Of a DNA stretch of 64,000 bases, positions 44,738 through 52,201 are shown piece by piece. The translations under genes were made by a program, and so were the position numbers. The DNA lies in NCBI RefSeq assembly GCF_049651205.1, contig NZ_JBASBR010000018.1, positions 130,777 to 194,776 of the forward strand, read 5' to 3'. Every line of letters begins with the position of its first letter. Positions within the stretch are counted from its first letter, which is position 1. The DNA is from Castellaniella sp049651205. GTDB lineage: Bacteria; Pseudomonadota; Gammaproteobacteria; Burkholderiales; Burkholderiaceae_B. The notes beneath the pieces are model-generated. The model was not told the DNA's origin. It was given only the letters and a program-made list of their open reading frames with translations, and did no database searches.

Positions 44738-45751
44738 TCAGCTGCCCGCTTTGTCGTGCATGTTCGGGAAGAACAAATCCTTCCAGCTGTCAGGCTTCTT
44801 CTGGATGAACTTGATGCTGTACATGAAATCCACAAATTTCATGACGTTCTTGGGTGTCGTGGTGAATTCAACATCCGGTGATTTCAGGATATCCAGATAG
44901 AACTCGACCGGTTCTTTTTGCTTGGTGACGTCCACATACAGCTGGGCAGCGGCTCTTGGGTCTTTGTTGATGAAGTCGATCGCCTGGTTGAAGGCTTCAA
45001 CAAAGGCCTTGTATGTCTTGGGGTTTTGATCCGCAAATTTCTGGGTCGCCCAGACGATGTTGAAGGTATGCGGGCCGCCCGTGACGTCGTAAGAGTTCAG
45101 CACCATATGCACCCGTGGATCTTTCAGCTCGATGTACTGATAGGGAGGCGAGGTGAAGTGGCTGTTGATCTCGCTGCTGCCCGAGAGCAATGCGGCCATG
45201 CCGTCCGGGTGTGACTGGGTAACCGTCAGTGCGTCCAGCTTGTTTTGTTGCCCTTTGCCAAATGTTTGCTCGGCGGCCATTTGCAGGGTGATGGCCTGGA
45301 TGGAAACCTTTACGGCCGGTAACGCAATGCGATCCTTTTCGGTGAAGTCTTTTAAGGTTTTGACATTGGGGTTACGCGTAGTGAGCATCAACGGCATGGC
45401 ATTCATTGCCGTGACGCCCTTGACGTTCATATTGCCTTTTGTCTTGGCCCACAAGGTGACAAACGGCCCGACACCTCCCGAAGCAAAATGCAGGTCACCC
45501 GACAAGATGGCGTCGTTCATGACGTTGCCGCCCGCAAATCGGGCCCAGTTCACCTCTACGTCGCCCAAGCCCTCTTTTTTGGCCTGTTTTTTGAGCAATT
45601 GCTGGTCTTTCATGACGAGCAGTGGCAGGTAGCTGATGCCGTACTGCTGAGCGATATTGATGGTTTTGACTTCGGCGAGCGAAACTGAACAGGCAGTTGA
45701 CAAAATCAGGCCGCCGACAATGGCAGGCACTAGCTTCCGAGTGAATTGCAT
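44738..45751 (-). CDS. NitT/TauT-family ABC substrate-binding protein (SsuA/TauA-like)
   Basis: 337 residues with a signal peptide (AIVGGLILSTACSVSLA) and a NMT1/SsuA-type fold: TINIAQQYGISYLPLLVMKDQQLL, then LSGDLHFASGGVGPF. Family members bind sulfonates, taurine, nitrate and other anions. No ATPase or permease is adjacent; the only matching pair in the window is at 53584-55270, beyond the frd/fum and suyAB-like genes, which suggests one transporter split over the locus. It diverges from the frdB-like gene across a 552-bp AT-rich gap. Confidence 0.82.
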   Translation of the reverse strand: MQFTRKLVPAIVGGLILSTACSVSLAEVKTINIAQQYGISYLPLLVMKDQQLLKKQAKKEGLGDVEVNWARFAGGNVMNDAILSGDLHFASGGVGPFVTLWAKTKGNMNVKGVTAMNAMPLMLTTRNPNVKTLKDFTEKDRIALPAVKVSIQAITLQMAAEQTFGKGQQNKLDALTVTQSHPDGMAALLSGSSEINSHFTSPPYQYIELKDPRVHMVLNSYDVTGGPHTFNIVWATQKFADQNPKTYKAFVEAFNQAIDFINKDPRAAAQLYVDVTKQKEPVEFYLDILKSPDVEFTTTPKNVMKFVDFMYSIKFIQKKPDSWKDLFFPNMHDKAGS

Positions 45752-45984
45752 GGTTTGTCTCCTAATAATTATGTCTATTGATACGAGGTCCTGCGAAAAG
45801 AGATACGAGCTTCATGGGGGAAGTTTCGTATGGTGGTTAAAAAAAATTTGCCCTTTTATAAATCTTTGCTGAGCTGAAAATTAAATAAATTGTAAATAAG
45901 CCAGCAGCTGAAAAAATATTCTGCGATTCATCATTAAAAATATGATTTACAGAAATTTTTCTTGAATTGTTGGTTTATAAATAG

Positions 45985-46011
45985 AATCATGTATTGATAA
46001 AAAACATGATT
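45985..46011. promoter_or_regulatory. Inverted repeat AATCATG-N13-CATGATT
   Basis: Perfect 7-bp arms in the divergent control region, 293 bp before the frdB-like start. The right arm overlaps one of two ATGATTTA copies. Candidate regulator-binding site. Confidence 0.4.
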
Positions 46012-46023
46012 TATGAGGAAAAT

Positions 46024-46044
46024 GATATGTCCTTGCGACATATC
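46024..46044. promoter_or_regulatory. Perfect palindrome GATATGTC-N5-GACATATC
   Basis: 8-bp perfect arms separated by CTTGC. The symmetry and spacing would suit a dimeric regulator such as the HutC-type GntR or the LysR proteins encoded at 55277 and 58149. No U-tract follows, so it is not terminator-like. Confidence 0.45.
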
Positions 46045-46303
46045 CCTGTCATCTCCGGTATCCAGGAAATCATAGGTGCGCACTTTCTGTGTGTCAATTG
46101 GTGATTTTGCGACGACAGTTTGCTTTGCCCCGTCTTATCCTGTTGTGGCGCCTTGTGTGCTCAGATAGCTAAAGAAAAATTTTTGAATTAGCCAAAAATT
46201 ACTCGCTTTTCTTTTTCTTTCATAAGCCGAAGAATAAATAAAACAAAGCCACCTGATCGAAAAAAGACCAGGCCCCGTATGGTGTCGTAATGGAGTCCAA
46301 GCC

Positions 46304-47026
46304 TTGAATGCCAGTCATTTACGCGCAAAAGTCTGGCGCGGTACTGAAAACGGTGATTTTGTCACCTATGACGTGCCACGCAACGAAAGCCAGACCGTGC
46401 TTGATGTAGTTACCTATATTCAACGTCATCTGGATAGCACGCTGTCCTACCGATTTTCCTGTCGAGTCGGCATGTGCGGCTCCTGCGCCATGAATGTCAA
46501 TGGCATCGCACGCTGGACCTGTCGCACCCATGTGTCCAAGGTCTTGAAAGGCGATGTACTGGAAATTGCCCCCTTGTCCAATTTGCCAGTCATCAAAGAT
46601 CTTGCAACCGACATGAAGGTCTTTTTTGACAAGTGGGCGCGCGCCATGGGCCAGTTTCATGGGTCAAAAACGCGGCATGATGAGTTTGCGCTGGTGGATC
46701 CAGCCTCAAAAGAACGTGTGGCTGCTGCAGATGGCACTGAGTGCATTGGTTGTGGCGTTTGCTATTCCTCATGCGATGTCGTCACCTGGCTACCGGATTT
46801 TCTGGGGCCGGCCGCCCTGAACCGTTCCTGGACCTTGATGAATGATGTCCGTGACGTCAAGCATGCGGAGCGCCTGGAAGTGGTGGCGGGCGACGCCGGA
46901 TGCCATTCCTGTCATACGCAGGGTTCTTGCACGGAGCGCTGTCCCAAGCATATTGCACCCAGCTTCAGTATTGCCGGGCTCAAGCAGCTGACTGTCACAG
47001 AAGCGATCTGGGGCAAGAAGTCATGA
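46304..47026 (+). CDS. SdhB/FrdB-like iron-sulfur subunit (TTG start)
   Basis: 240 residues starting at a TTG codon with GGAG 8 nt upstream; no in-frame ATG is available. N-terminal [2Fe-2S] ferredoxin domain with CRVGMCGSC...C (residues about 52-72), then the C-terminal bacterial ferredoxin fold with ECIGCGVCYSSC (near 147) and CHTQGSCTERCPK carrying the [3Fe-4S] and [4Fe-4S] ligands. All cluster cysteines are present. First gene of a six-gene operon B-C-D-fum alpha-fum beta-A, an unusual order because the A and B subunits lie at opposite ends. Carries electrons between the flavoprotein and quinone. Confidence 0.87.
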   Translation: MNASHLRAKVWRGTENGDFVTYDVPRNESQTVLDVVTYIQRHLDSTLSYRFSCRVGMCGSCAMNVNGIARWTCRTHVSKVLKGDVLEIAPLSNLPVIKDLATDMKVFFDKWARAMGQFHGSKTRHDEFALVDPASKERVAAADGTECIGCGVCYSSCDVVTWLPDFLGPAALNRSWTLMNDVRDVKHAERLEVVAGDAGCHSCHTQGSCTERCPKHIAPSFSIAGLKQLTVTEAIWGKKS

Positions 47027-47370
47027 GCAACCGTGCCACTTTGCAGACCCGGTTCTGGTATTGGCAGCACGTCAGCGCTGCCGTGCTGACACTATGTATC
47101 GTGGTGCATATCGGTGTCATTTTCTATGCCATGCGAGGGGGGCTGACAGGCTCAGAGATCCTCGAGCGCACGCGTGGCAACTGGGTGTTTGGCACTTTTT
47201 ATGCGGTGTTTGTGCTGGCCTGTGCAGTGCATGTTTTTGGCGGCCTGCGCAATGTGGCTCAAGAGTGGTTTGCCATGGGCCGCACGGGCGCGTTGCTTTT
47301 TGCCAGGCTGTTCAGTGCAGCCATCCTGGTTTTGGGCCTTGTGGCCGTTTACGCGGTGACAACATCATGA
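47023..47370 (+). CDS. SdhC-like cytochrome b membrane-anchor subunit
   Basis: 115 residues, three membrane spans. Candidate haem or quinone-site histidines are in WQHVSAAVL, IVVHIGVIF and ACAVHVFGG. The ATG overlaps the frdB-like stop by 4 bp. Together with the next gene it anchors the dehydrogenase in the inner membrane. The longer open frame from 46900 lies inside frdB. Confidence 0.8.
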   Translation: MSNRATLQTRFWYWQHVSAAVLTLCIVVHIGVIFYAMRGGLTGSEILERTRGNWVFGTFYAVFVLACAVHVFGGLRNVAQEWFAMGRTGALLFARLFSAAILVLGLVAVYAVTTS

Positions 47371-47729
47371 AACGTGTCAATGACTTTCGTGCCCGCAACC
47401 ACCCGTCGTACTGGGCGTTCCTGGTGCATCGGGTGTCGGGCTTGTTGCTGGTCATTTTTCTGCCGATTCACTTTCTGGCGCTTAGTCTGGCGCTAAAGGG
47501 TGACGCGGCGCTGAATGGCTTTATCAGCTTCACCGATACCCCGCTTTTCAAGGTGGGTGAGCTGGGCCTGGTGGTGTTGCTGACCCTGCATCTGGTGGGT
47601 GGCGTTCGTCTGTTGCTGATTGATTTCCGCCCTGTGCGTCCTCCAGGGCTGCTGAAGCACTGGATATATGGCGGCGCGGCGATGGGCCTGGCTGCTGGCG
47701 CGGCGTTCGTCGTCACCCTGAATTTCTGA
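47367..47729 (+). CDS. SdhD/SdhC-like second membrane-anchor subunit
   Basis: 120 residues, three membrane spans. LVHRVSGLLLVIFLPIHF carries the HRxSG motif of SDH cytochrome b subunits and TLHLVGGVRLLLIDF a second histidine. Starts 4 bp inside the previous gene (ATGA). The presence of two anchors makes this a complete four-subunit, membrane-bound complex. Confidence 0.8.
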   Translation: MKRVNDFRARNHPSYWAFLVHRVSGLLLVIFLPIHFLALSLALKGDAALNGFISFTDTPLFKVGELGLVVLLTLHLVGGVRLLLIDFRPVRPPGLLKHWIYGGAAMGLAAGAAFVVTLNF

Positions 47730-47774
47730 TCATTCATCATTATTGCGCCGCAGTGGCGCGCAGAGGAAACCCCC

Positions 47775-48650
47775 ATGAAGGTGGATTTGAAGGCAGTTGA
47801 GGATTCTTCGAAGGAACTCTATATCCGGGCACTCAAGATTCTGCCGCCGGACATCAAGGAAGGCTTTCGTCGGTTATTGCTGGGCGAGACATCTGCACGG
47901 GCAAAGCAGATGCTCTCCACCATGACCACCAACATTGATGTGGCCGAAGCCAATACCAACCTGCTGTGCCAGGATACTGGTGTGCCGGTGTATTACGTGA
48001 AGGTGGGCTCCAATGTGCAGTTCAATGGCCGTGAACTGATCCAGGCCATTCGTCGTGGCTGCGAGCGAGCCACCCTGGAGCATCCGCTGCGCTCCTCGAT
48101 TGTGCATCCGATTACGCGCAAGAACAACCAGAACTCCTGTGGTATCGATGTCCCGGTCATCAGTTTCGATTTTATTGATGAGCCGGATGTCCTGGAGATC
48201 CTTATGGTGCCCAAGGGCAGTGGTGCTGAAAACAATTCGTTTCTGAAGATGGCTGTACCGGCAGAAGGGGTCAACGCGATCAAGGAGTTCGTGATCGACT
48301 GCGTCCTGGCAGCGGGTGGCAAGACGTGCCCGCCCACGATTGTCGGCGTGGGCATCGGAGGAACCTCCGAACTATGCGTGGCTATGGCTAAGCGCGCCGC
48401 GATTCGAAGTCTTGATTCGGTGTGCACCGATCCTGATGGCGCAGCCCTTGAACATGAGCTGTCGATGGCGGTCAATAAGCTGGGCGTGGGGCCACAAGGT
48501 TTGGGGGGCGATTCCACCTCGTTTGCGGTGCATATCGAGCTGGCTGCCACCCACATCACGATGAACCCGATTGCTGTCAATATGCAGTGTCATTCGGCAC
48601 GGCGCGCGTCGGCACGGTTTACCCCAGACAACATTACTTATGGATTCTGA
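47775..48650 (+). CDS. Class I fumarase / tartrate-dehydratase-like alpha subunit
   Basis: 291 residues, the N-terminal (alpha) half of the two-subunit [4Fe-4S] hydro-lyases. The three cluster cysteines are in NLLCQDTGVPVYYVKVG, NNQNSCGIDVPV and GGKTCPPTIVGVGIGGTSE. Family members hydrate or dehydrate C4-dicarboxylates (fumarate/malate, tartrate). Ribosome-binding site GAGGAAA. Embedded in the SDH-like operon, so it probably acts on the enedioate the dehydrogenase makes. Confidence 0.88.
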   Translation: MKVDLKAVEDSSKELYIRALKILPPDIKEGFRRLLLGETSARAKQMLSTMTTNIDVAEANTNLLCQDTGVPVYYVKVGSNVQFNGRELIQAIRRGCERATLEHPLRSSIVHPITRKNNQNSCGIDVPVISFDFIDEPDVLEILMVPKGSGAENNSFLKMAVPAEGVNAIKEFVIDCVLAAGGKTCPPTIVGVGIGGTSELCVAMAKRAAIRSLDSVCTDPDGAALEHELSMAVNKLGVGPQGLGGDSTSFAVHIELAATHITMNPIAVNMQCHSARRASARFTPDNITYGF

Positions 48651-48652
48651 AG

Positions 48653-49267
48653 ATGGCTCATTACAACTGGACGACGCCCGTAAGCGAAGCACAGATCCGT
48701 CAGTTGCGGATCAATGACACCGTCACCCTGCAGGGAACACTGTTTGGGATCCGGGATGCAACCCTCATCAATATGTTCGACCGCGGACGAACCACCAAGT
48801 TCGACCTCAACGGGCATGCGGTCATCCATACGGCACCCAATGTAAAAAAGGTTCCTGTCAGCCCGGAATTCCCGGCCGGCTACGCATCCATCTGCATTGG
48901 TACAACCACTTCCGATCGCATGGAGCGCTTCACGCAGCCGCTGCTCAAGGAGACCGGGGTGCGTATGGTGATTGGCAAGGGTGGTATGCGAGAAGGCTCC
49001 CAGGCGGCATTCCAGGAGTTCGGTGGTGTCTATCTTGTTATTTCGGGCGGTGTGGCGGCCCTTGAAACCACATGGATAGAGGCCATCGAGGATGTAGATC
49101 TCGACGACCTGAATCCGGAGTCCCTATGGAAATTCAGGGTCAAGGATTTTGGACCCTTGCTGGTGGGTATGGATAGCCACGGTGACAGTCTCTACAACGA
49201 GGTCAAACGCGATGCGCAATCGCGCCGGGCTCAGGTTCTGGCCAGCCTGGGGGTGCCCTCTACATGA
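48653..49267 (+). CDS. Class I fumarase / tartrate-dehydratase-like beta subunit
   Basis: 204 residues. GTLFGIRDATLINMFDRGR, GTTTSDRMERFTQPLLKETG, GKGGMREGSQAAFQEFGGVYL and the substrate loop with DSHGDSLY are the C-terminal-domain hallmarks. The ATG lies 2 bp after the alpha subunit; its stop overlaps the flavoprotein start by 4 bp. Whether the substrate is fumarate or a substituted fumarate cannot be read from the sequence. Confidence 0.88.
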   Translation: MAHYNWTTPVSEAQIRQLRINDTVTLQGTLFGIRDATLINMFDRGRTTKFDLNGHAVIHTAPNVKKVPVSPEFPAGYASICIGTTTSDRMERFTQPLLKETGVRMVIGKGGMREGSQAAFQEFGGVYLVISGGVAALETTWIEAIEDVDLDDLNPESLWKFRVKDFGPLLVGMDSHGDSLYNEVKRDAQSRRAQVLASLGVPST

Positions 49268-50979
49268 ATATCAAACGCTTGCAGACGGATATTCTGATCC
49301 TGGGCTCGGGCGGCGCGGGGCTGTTTGCGGCGCTGCACGCGCACCAAAGCGATCCTACCCTGTCCATTACCGTTGCCGTGAAAGGGCTGTTGGGCAAGTC
49401 TGGTTGTACCCGTATGGTGCAGGGCGGCTACAACGTGGCTCTGGCCGAAGGAGACTCGGTCGAAAGACATTTCATGGACACGATCGAGGGTAGCAAGTGG
49501 CTGGCTGATCAGGATCTGGCCTGGGCGCTGGTGACGAAAGCTGTCGAACGTGTGCACGAACTGGAAAATGAGCTGGGATGCTTTTTTGATCGTAATCCGG
49601 ACGGCACTGTGCACCAGAAGGCGTTTGCAGGGCAGACCTTCGACCGCACCGTGCACAAGGGCGACCTGACCGGGATTGAGATCATCAACCGCTTGTCTGA
49701 ACAGATTTGGTCGCGCAATATCGGCCGGCTCGAAGAGCACCGTGCGATCGATTTCATCAAAACCCCGGATGGCAAGGCATTGGCTGGCGTTTTGATGATC
49801 GACGTGCGCACTGGAGAGTTTGTGTTTGTGCAGGCCAAGGCAGTGCTGCTTGGCACGGGGGGTGGGCCCACGATGTATCGATATCACACCCCGTCTGGCG
49901 AAAAAAATTGTGATGGCCTGGCGATGACATTACGGGCGGGTTTGCCGCTGCGTGATATGGAGATGGTGCAGTTTCACCCCACCGGGCTGCTGGCGGGCGA
50001 AGACACCCGCATGACAGGCACTGTCATCGAAGAGGGGCTGCGTGGTGCGGGCGGCTATCTTCTAAATGGCGAAAAAGAGCGCTTCATGCATAAGTATGAT
50101 GCCCGTGGCGAGCGCGCGACGCGTGACATCGTGTCGAGGGGCATTTTCTTCGAGATGCGCGAACGGCGGACGACACCGCACGGAGGGGTCTACATCCAGA
50201 TGAGTCATCTGGGCCCGGATAAAGTGCGCAAGCAGTTCAAGGGCATGGTCGAGCGCTGTGCCGACAGTGGCTTTGATCTGGCGGGCGGGCTGGTCGAGGT
50301 GGTACCCACGGCGCACTACATGATGGGTGGCCTTGTGATCCGGCCTGATTGCTCCACCGAGCTGCCGGCGCTATTTGCTGCTGGAGAGGACACGGGTGGC
50401 GTGCATGGGGCCAATCGCCTGGGGGGCAATGGGGTGGCCGATTCCACAGTGTTTGGGGGTATTGCGGGGGATACCCTGGCGCCCTGGGTTCGGGATCATG
50501 GCGCCTGGCTTGAGCCGGACGAAGCAGCGATCACGCGAAGCATCGAGGCGCATACCTTGCCATTTCGATTGCCTGCCGGTGATCTGAATGGCATCCGTGA
50601 AAGGCTGTATACCTGCATGTGGGATGACGTGGGCATTGTGCGCTCGGCCGACAGCCTGCGAAAGGGCTTGCAGGCGTTGGATGAACTGAATGCCGAATTG
50701 CTGCAAACCGGCGTTGTGCCTGATGAAAGGGCGTTTAACCTGACATGGCACGATTGGCTGAATTTAAGAAACCTGATTGTTGTCAGCCAGTCGATTGCAG
50801 TGGCTGCACTGGCCCGCGAAGATTCTCGCGGTGCTCATTACCGCGAGGATTTTCCGGAGATCGTAGACTTGCCGGGCTCTACCTACACGGTGGTGCGCCA
50901 GGAGGGAGAAACCTTGCAGTTATCCAGAGAGCCAGTGCACTTCACCCGCGTCAAGCCGGGCGAAACAATACTTTCGTAA
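49264..50979 (+). CDS. SdhA/FrdA-like flavoprotein subunit without the covalent-FAD histidine
   Basis: 571 residues. FAD-binding LILGSGGAGLFAALHAH at the N-terminus. Dicarboxylate-site residues of the family are kept: HPTG, EEGLRGAGG, TRDIVSR, TAHYMMGG and HGANRLGGNG. In E. coli FrdA and SdhA, FAD is bound to the His of RSHT; here the aligned stretch is KSGCTRMVQGG, with Cys48 at that position. FAD is therefore probably non-covalent or bound differently. E. coli FrdA variants lacking the bond keep fumarate reduction but lose succinate oxidation, so this subunit may work as a reductase or on a different substrate. Last gene of the operon. Confidence 0.87.
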   Translation: MNIKRLQTDILILGSGGAGLFAALHAHQSDPTLSITVAVKGLLGKSGCTRMVQGGYNVALAEGDSVERHFMDTIEGSKWLADQDLAWALVTKAVERVHELENELGCFFDRNPDGTVHQKAFAGQTFDRTVHKGDLTGIEIINRLSEQIWSRNIGRLEEHRAIDFIKTPDGKALAGVLMIDVRTGEFVFVQAKAVLLGTGGGPTMYRYHTPSGEKNCDGLAMTLRAGLPLRDMEMVQFHPTGLLAGEDTRMTGTVIEEGLRGAGGYLLNGEKERFMHKYDARGERATRDIVSRGIFFEMRERRTTPHGGVYIQMSHLGPDKVRKQFKGMVERCADSGFDLAGGLVEVVPTAHYMMGGLVIRPDCSTELPALFAAGEDTGGVHGANRLGGNGVADSTVFGGIAGDTLAPWVRDHGAWLEPDEAAITRSIEAHTLPFRLPAGDLNGIRERLYTCMWDDVGIVRSADSLRKGLQALDELNAELLQTGVVPDERAFNLTWHDWLNLRNLIVVSQSIAVAALAREDSRGAHYREDFPEIVDLPGSTYTVVRQEGETLQLSREPVHFTRVKPGETILS

Positions 50980-50987
50980 CTGGCTTT

Positions 50988-51012
50988 GGGCCCCATTGTG
51001 TGGGCCCTTTTT
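50988..51012 (+). terminator. Intrinsic terminator after the SDH/fumarase operon
   Basis: GGGCCC (50988-50993) pairs with GGGCCC (51002-51007) across 8 nt and is followed by TTTTT, nine bases after the flavoprotein stop. Confidence 0.75.
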
Positions 51013-51018
51013 ACAAAA

Positions 51019-51047
51019 AACGCCGCGAACACGCGGCGTTTTCTTTT
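51019..51047. terminator. Strong bidirectional intrinsic terminator
   Basis: AACGCCGCG (51019-51027) and CGCGGCGTT (51032-51040) form a 9-bp stem with an AACA loop; a T-rich run follows on the plus strand and a U-run also follows on the minus strand. It backs up the operon terminator and would end the small leftward gene at 51059-51250. Confidence 0.8.
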
Positions 51048-51058
51048 GACACCGAGGC

Positions 51059-51250
51059 TTATTGGGCGGCGTGGTGGCTGAGCTGCCCGGCAGTGGACAC
51101 TTGATCACGGTGAAAGAATTGCACGGCCTTGCGAAAGGCGCGCATCACAGCACGATCCAGCGGGTATGCATAACGGGCTTCAAAGGCTTGAGCAATCAGT
51201 ACTTGCTCGGCAGCGTCGGTGAATAGGGGAAGATTGCTTTGTTTTGTCAT
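51059..51250 (-). CDS. Small hypothetical protein (63 aa)
   Basis: Open frame MTKQSNLPLFTDAAEQVL... of 63 residues, mostly helical and Ala-rich, ending QLSHHAAQ. I do not recognise the family. Support comes from context: a strong terminator begins 12 bp after its stop and a palindrome lies about 90 bp upstream. No good ribosome-binding site is visible, and a start 54 bp further upstream (51304) is possible. Confidence 0.4.
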   Translation of the reverse strand: MTKQSNLPLFTDAAEQVLIAQAFEARYAYPLDRAVMRAFRKAVQFFHRDQVSTAGQLSHHAAQ

Positions 51251-51338
51251 GTCTATGGTTGGCTTGTGTGCCTGAAAAAGCAGTTGCGCTAAGACGCATC
51301 TCACTAAAAAAGATTTTACTTATTGTGTCTTTTTATTC

Positions 51339-51352
51339 TAGGGTAAACCCTA
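51339..51352. promoter_or_regulatory. Palindrome TAGGGT-AA-ACCCTA
   Basis: Perfect 6-bp arms with a 2-bp spacer in an AT-rich stretch, about 90 bp before the small leftward gene. Candidate operator. Confidence 0.45.
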
Positions 51353-51727
51353 AAATCTAACAAGATTTCTGATGCCAAAATCGATGATTTTCAGGGATTG
51401 TGTTGCCAAAATGCTGCAACGCATCACTTGCCAGACATGATCTGCCTGACAGGCACGAGAATTGCTTGTGTCTTTGGAGACCCTGTTGATGTGCTGGTTA
51501 TCCTGCTTCTCTGGTGCACTACTCGCATGAGTTTTATGCGATTTCAGTGACACATCTGATCCTAATCATCTTGAATTTCTGCACTGCACAAGGCGTTGGA
51601 TAAATAGTAACGTGATTTATCGAAGGCATCTAAAACATCTAGATGACATAATTGACATTGATCATCCTGACGCCTAATCTGGCCGTGAGTTAAGTGATCA
51701 CAAGAAATTGCGTGACTGCCACCGTCA

Positions 51728-51755
51728 ATCGGTGCTGTCGCACGACCGCACCGAT
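51728..51755. promoter_or_regulatory. Inverted repeat ATCGGTGC-N12-GCACCGAT before the suyA-like gene
   Basis: Perfect 8-bp arms spaced by 12 bp, ending 78 bp upstream of the suyA-like start: the expected place for a LysR- or GntR-type operator controlling the downstream catabolic genes. Confidence 0.5.
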
Positions 51756-51833
51756 GCTGCCGCATAACTGCAACTGTGCACCGAAGTGGAAGCAGCCCTG
51801 CGATAACCGCTATCTTGGCAAAAGGAGAAAGAG

Positions 51834-52115
51834 ATGATTCATCTCGTACTGCACGATAAGCACGACATGGTTGCCGTTGCTGTCGTCGAGGGTGTGACGG
51901 CTGGTATGGATTTAACCGCCTGGATCATGGATGAGGATGAACTGATCCAGACAAAGGCGCTTCAGGATATCCCTATTGGGCACAAGATTGCCCTGACGGA
52001 CATGGCCGTGGGCGACACCGTGATCAAGTACGGCGTGGATATCGGCAAGGTGGTGGCACCAATCAAGAAGGGTGAGCACGCGCACGTTCACAACATCAAG
52101 ACCAAGCGTTGGTAA
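51834..52115 (+). CDS. suyA: SuyA-like sulfo-lyase small subunit (SAF domain, UxaA family)
   Basis: 93 residues forming one SAF domain, the size of the small subunit of (2R)-sulfolactate sulfo-lyase and of split UxaA-type dehydratases. The motifs IPIGHKIAL, VIKYGVDIGK and the closing HVHNIKTKRW resemble SuyA as I recall it. Strong ribosome-binding site AGGAG. The large subunit follows after 86 bp. The SuyA assignment over altronate or other dehydratase small subunit rests mostly on context: the SlcC/ComC-like genes, sulfonate-type transporter and TauE exporter. Confidence 0.65.
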   Translation: MIHLVLHDKHDMVAVAVVEGVTAGMDLTAWIMDEDELIQTKALQDIPIGHKIALTDMAVGDTVIKYGVDIGKVVAPIKKGEHAHVHNIKTKRW

Positions 52116-52201
52116 TCCCCTTCAGGTTGGTGCGCAGATAGCGCAATGCGTCAGACATCGCGTCAGCGATTTACTTCATTCCACTTCACGGAAGCCACAT
52201 C

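Larger units (their letters stand above)
45752..46303. promoter_or_regulatory. AT-rich divergent intergenic region with inverted repeats
   Basis: 552 bp without a convincing gene. The middle (about 45835-46020) is much richer in A+T than the flanking genes. It contains inverted repeats at 45985-46011 and 46024-46044 and the octamer ATGATTTA twice (45942-45949 and 46006-46013). It must hold the promoters for the leftward binding protein and the rightward frd/fum operon. Confidence 0.6.
51305..51833. other. Intergenic control region upstream of the suyA-like gene
   Basis: About 530 bp with no convincing gene; short frames on the minus strand (51350-51553, 51562-51765) have no family-like features. 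The AT-rich left half holds the palindrome at 51339-51352 and a CATCTAGATG palindrome at 51636-51645; the right end holds a 28-bp inverted repeat (51728-51755) and the AAGGAGAAAGAG ribosome-binding site of the suyA-like gene. Confidence 0.5.

Noticed and set aside
45657..45872. Short plus-strand frame across the binding-protein start
   Set aside because: Mostly antisense to the signal-peptide region of the binding protein; no independent support.
51350..51765. Two short minus-strand frames in the gap before the suyA-like gene
   Set aside because: No ribosome-binding site, biased composition and no recognisable fold; they overlap the presumed control region.
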